The translations under genes were made by a program, and so were the position numbers. Below are positions 62,961 through 64,000 of a DNA stretch of 64,000 bases, in pieces (the stretch's first letter is position 1; each line of letters starts with the position of its first letter). A model generated the notes under the pieces. The model was not told the origin of the DNA. It was given only the letters and a program-made list of their open reading frames with translations, and did no database searches. The stretch spans positions 2,166,501 through 2,230,500 of the forward strand of contig NZ_CP149130.1 of NCBI RefSeq assembly GCF_037811135.1, written 5' to 3'. This DNA comes from Aeromonas rivipollensis. Its GTDB lineage: Bacteria; Pseudomonadota; Gammaproteobacteria; Enterobacterales; Aeromonadaceae.

Positions 62961-64000
62961 CTCGTCGCCACCGTCATAACCTGCTGCTGGCGGCCATCTC
63001 CCTGCTGTTTCTCTTCTCCTCCGTCTGGGGGCTGCTGCTGCAGAGTCGGCACGAGCAGCTGGTCGATATCTTCTATCGCAACATCCACTGGAACATCAGT
63101 CAGGTCATGCTGGAGTCCCAGCGTTTCCTCTATGGCTTGCGCCTCTATCGGGTTGGGGGGCTCGAGATGGAGGCCCTCAGCCTGGATTACGATCTGCTGT
63201 GGAATCGGCTGGATGTGTTCCTGATCAGCAGCGAGACCGCTGATGCCCGCGCCCGTCATGGGCTGGGGACTGTGCTGGCCGGGCTGTTTGACGAGATCAA
63301 GGCGCTGGAGCCCCAGATACAGGCCGGTGCGCTGCAGGAGGGGGAAGCCCTCGATCGTTCCCAGGCCCGGATTGCCGAGCTGACCCGCCAGGTGGAGCAG
63401 ATAGGGGATCAGATCCTCTCCGGACAGGAGCGGGAAGCCTCGCTCAATCAGCTGCGCCAGAGCCTGTTCTGGATCCAGATCTGGCAACTCATCCTGCTGG
63501 TGATGGGGGGCGTGCTGGTGTTTGCCCTGATCCGCACCAATCTGCAGAATCGCCGCCTCTCCCTGCTCGACCCCATGACCCGGCTGGGTAATCGCCGCGC
63601 CTTGCAGGGCCAGCTCAGGCAATCCCTGCAGCGTGGCCGTGTCCAGGCCCTGGTGGTGCTGGATCTGAAGCGATTCAAGCAGGTCAATGATCTGCTCGGC
63701 TACCAGGTGGGTGATCGCCTGCTGCAGGCGGTCGCGGCGAGGCTGCGGCAAGTCTATCCAGGTCGGGCCTACCGGCTGGGGGGGGATGAATTTGCCGTGG
63801 TCCTGGCCGGCGAGCAGCCCGGCCTCGAAGCCGAGATGGAGGCCATGGTGAGCCTGCTGCAGTTCGAGTTCGTGACCCGGGAGAGCAGCTTCGATCTGGC
63901 CTGCCGCTTCGGGGTTGCCAGGGCCATTGAGGGAGAGGATGCGGATCAGCTGCTGGAGCAGGCCATATTGGCGTTGAACCAGGCCAAGCGGGACAATGCG
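62957..64000 (+). CDS. Membrane-bound diguanylate cyclase, 3' end cut by window
   Basis: 348 codons are visible and the frame is still open. A GTG start at 62957 overlaps the preceding stop (GTGA), seven bases after GAGG. Helix 1 (about 9-28) and helix 2 (about 174-192, LILLVMGGVLVFALI) flank a periplasmic sensor region. The GGDEF domain starts with LLDPMTRLGNRRALQGQL and has the intact RLGGDEFAVVL near 273. The RxxD inhibitory site is absent. An EAL domain could follow outside the window. Confidence 0.88.
   Translation, partial: MTRRHRHNLLLAAISLLFLFSSVWGLLLQSRHEQLVDIFYRNIHWNISQVMLESQRFLYGLRLYRVGGLEMEALSLDYDLLWNRLDVFLISSETADARARHGLGTVLAGLFDEIKALEPQIQAGALQEGEALDRSQARIAELTRQVEQIGDQILSGQEREASLNQLRQSLFWIQIWQLILLVMGGVLVFALIRTNLQNRRLSLLDPMTRLGNRRALQGQLRQSLQRGRVQALVVLDLKRFKQVNDLLGYQVGDRLLQAVAARLRQVYPGRAYRLGGDEFAVVLAGEQPGLEAEMEAMVSLLQFEFVTRESSFDLACRFGVARAIEGEDADQLLEQAILALNQAKRDNA

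Overview
This is a 64 kb piece of a GC-rich gammaproteobacterial chromosome, best explained as Aeromonas. The evidence is conserved gene order (smrB / prmB-aroC; nrdA-nrdB-yfaE; ubiG / gyrA; thrS-infC-rpmI-rplT-pheS-pheT-ihfA), proteins close to enterobacterial and Vibrio orthologues, and accessory genes common in aeromonads such as a secreted GH19 chitinase. The species cannot be fixed from the sequence alone. No rRNA, tRNA or CRISPR array was seen.

Layout. 0-20 kb: the 3' end of an rlpA-like gene, small enzyme and acetyltransferase genes, a nucleoside-salvage operon (xapA-like phosphorylase, CNT permease, deoC) divergent from a LysR regulator, transporters, a phosphohistidine phosphatase, a duplicated-motif exported protein, a 35-residue lysine-rich protein, yjdM, a methyltransferase, a GH19 chitinase with a chitin-binding tail, a cluster of small VOC/GFA/DUF4287/SRPBCC genes, then smrB and prmB-aroC. 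20-22.4 kb: a periplasmic binding protein, rhlE and a MAPEG protein.

22.4-28.3 kb is an AT-richer accessory island and the most unusual part. Three direct copies of a RAYT-type (Y1 transposase) element share inverted ends GGACACCCACC / GGTGGGTGTCC: one is 5'-truncated, one is an internally deleted 259-bp derivative, one is complete. They alternate with pieces of polymorphic toxin genes: a TNT-type (NAD+ glycohydrolase) toxin tail overlapping a probable immunity gene, an unassigned glycine-rich toxin-like fragment, and another toxin tail overlapping an Imm8-like immunity gene. A decayed IS481-family transposase and a RES-Xre toxin-antitoxin pair follow.

28.3-48 kb: tyrP, cra divergent from fruBKA with two Cra operators between them, mltA, the class Ia ribonucleotide reductase genes with NrdR-like and DnaA boxes upstream, a gph-like phosphatase and ubiG, gyrA with an acidic insertion in its C-terminal domain, a PA0069-type radical SAM protein and a Sel1 protein. 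48-56 kb: the translation operon thrS-infC-rpmI-rplT-pheST-ihfA, with an AUA start for infC and several leader structures. 56-64 kb: a BvgS-like hybrid kinase, a response regulator with a degenerate EAL-like tail, a GNAT protein, cobB, a small exported molybdopterin-oxidoreductase-like protein and the start of a membrane diguanylate cyclase that runs off the end.

Many long open frames antisense to real genes are by-products of high GC content and were left out.
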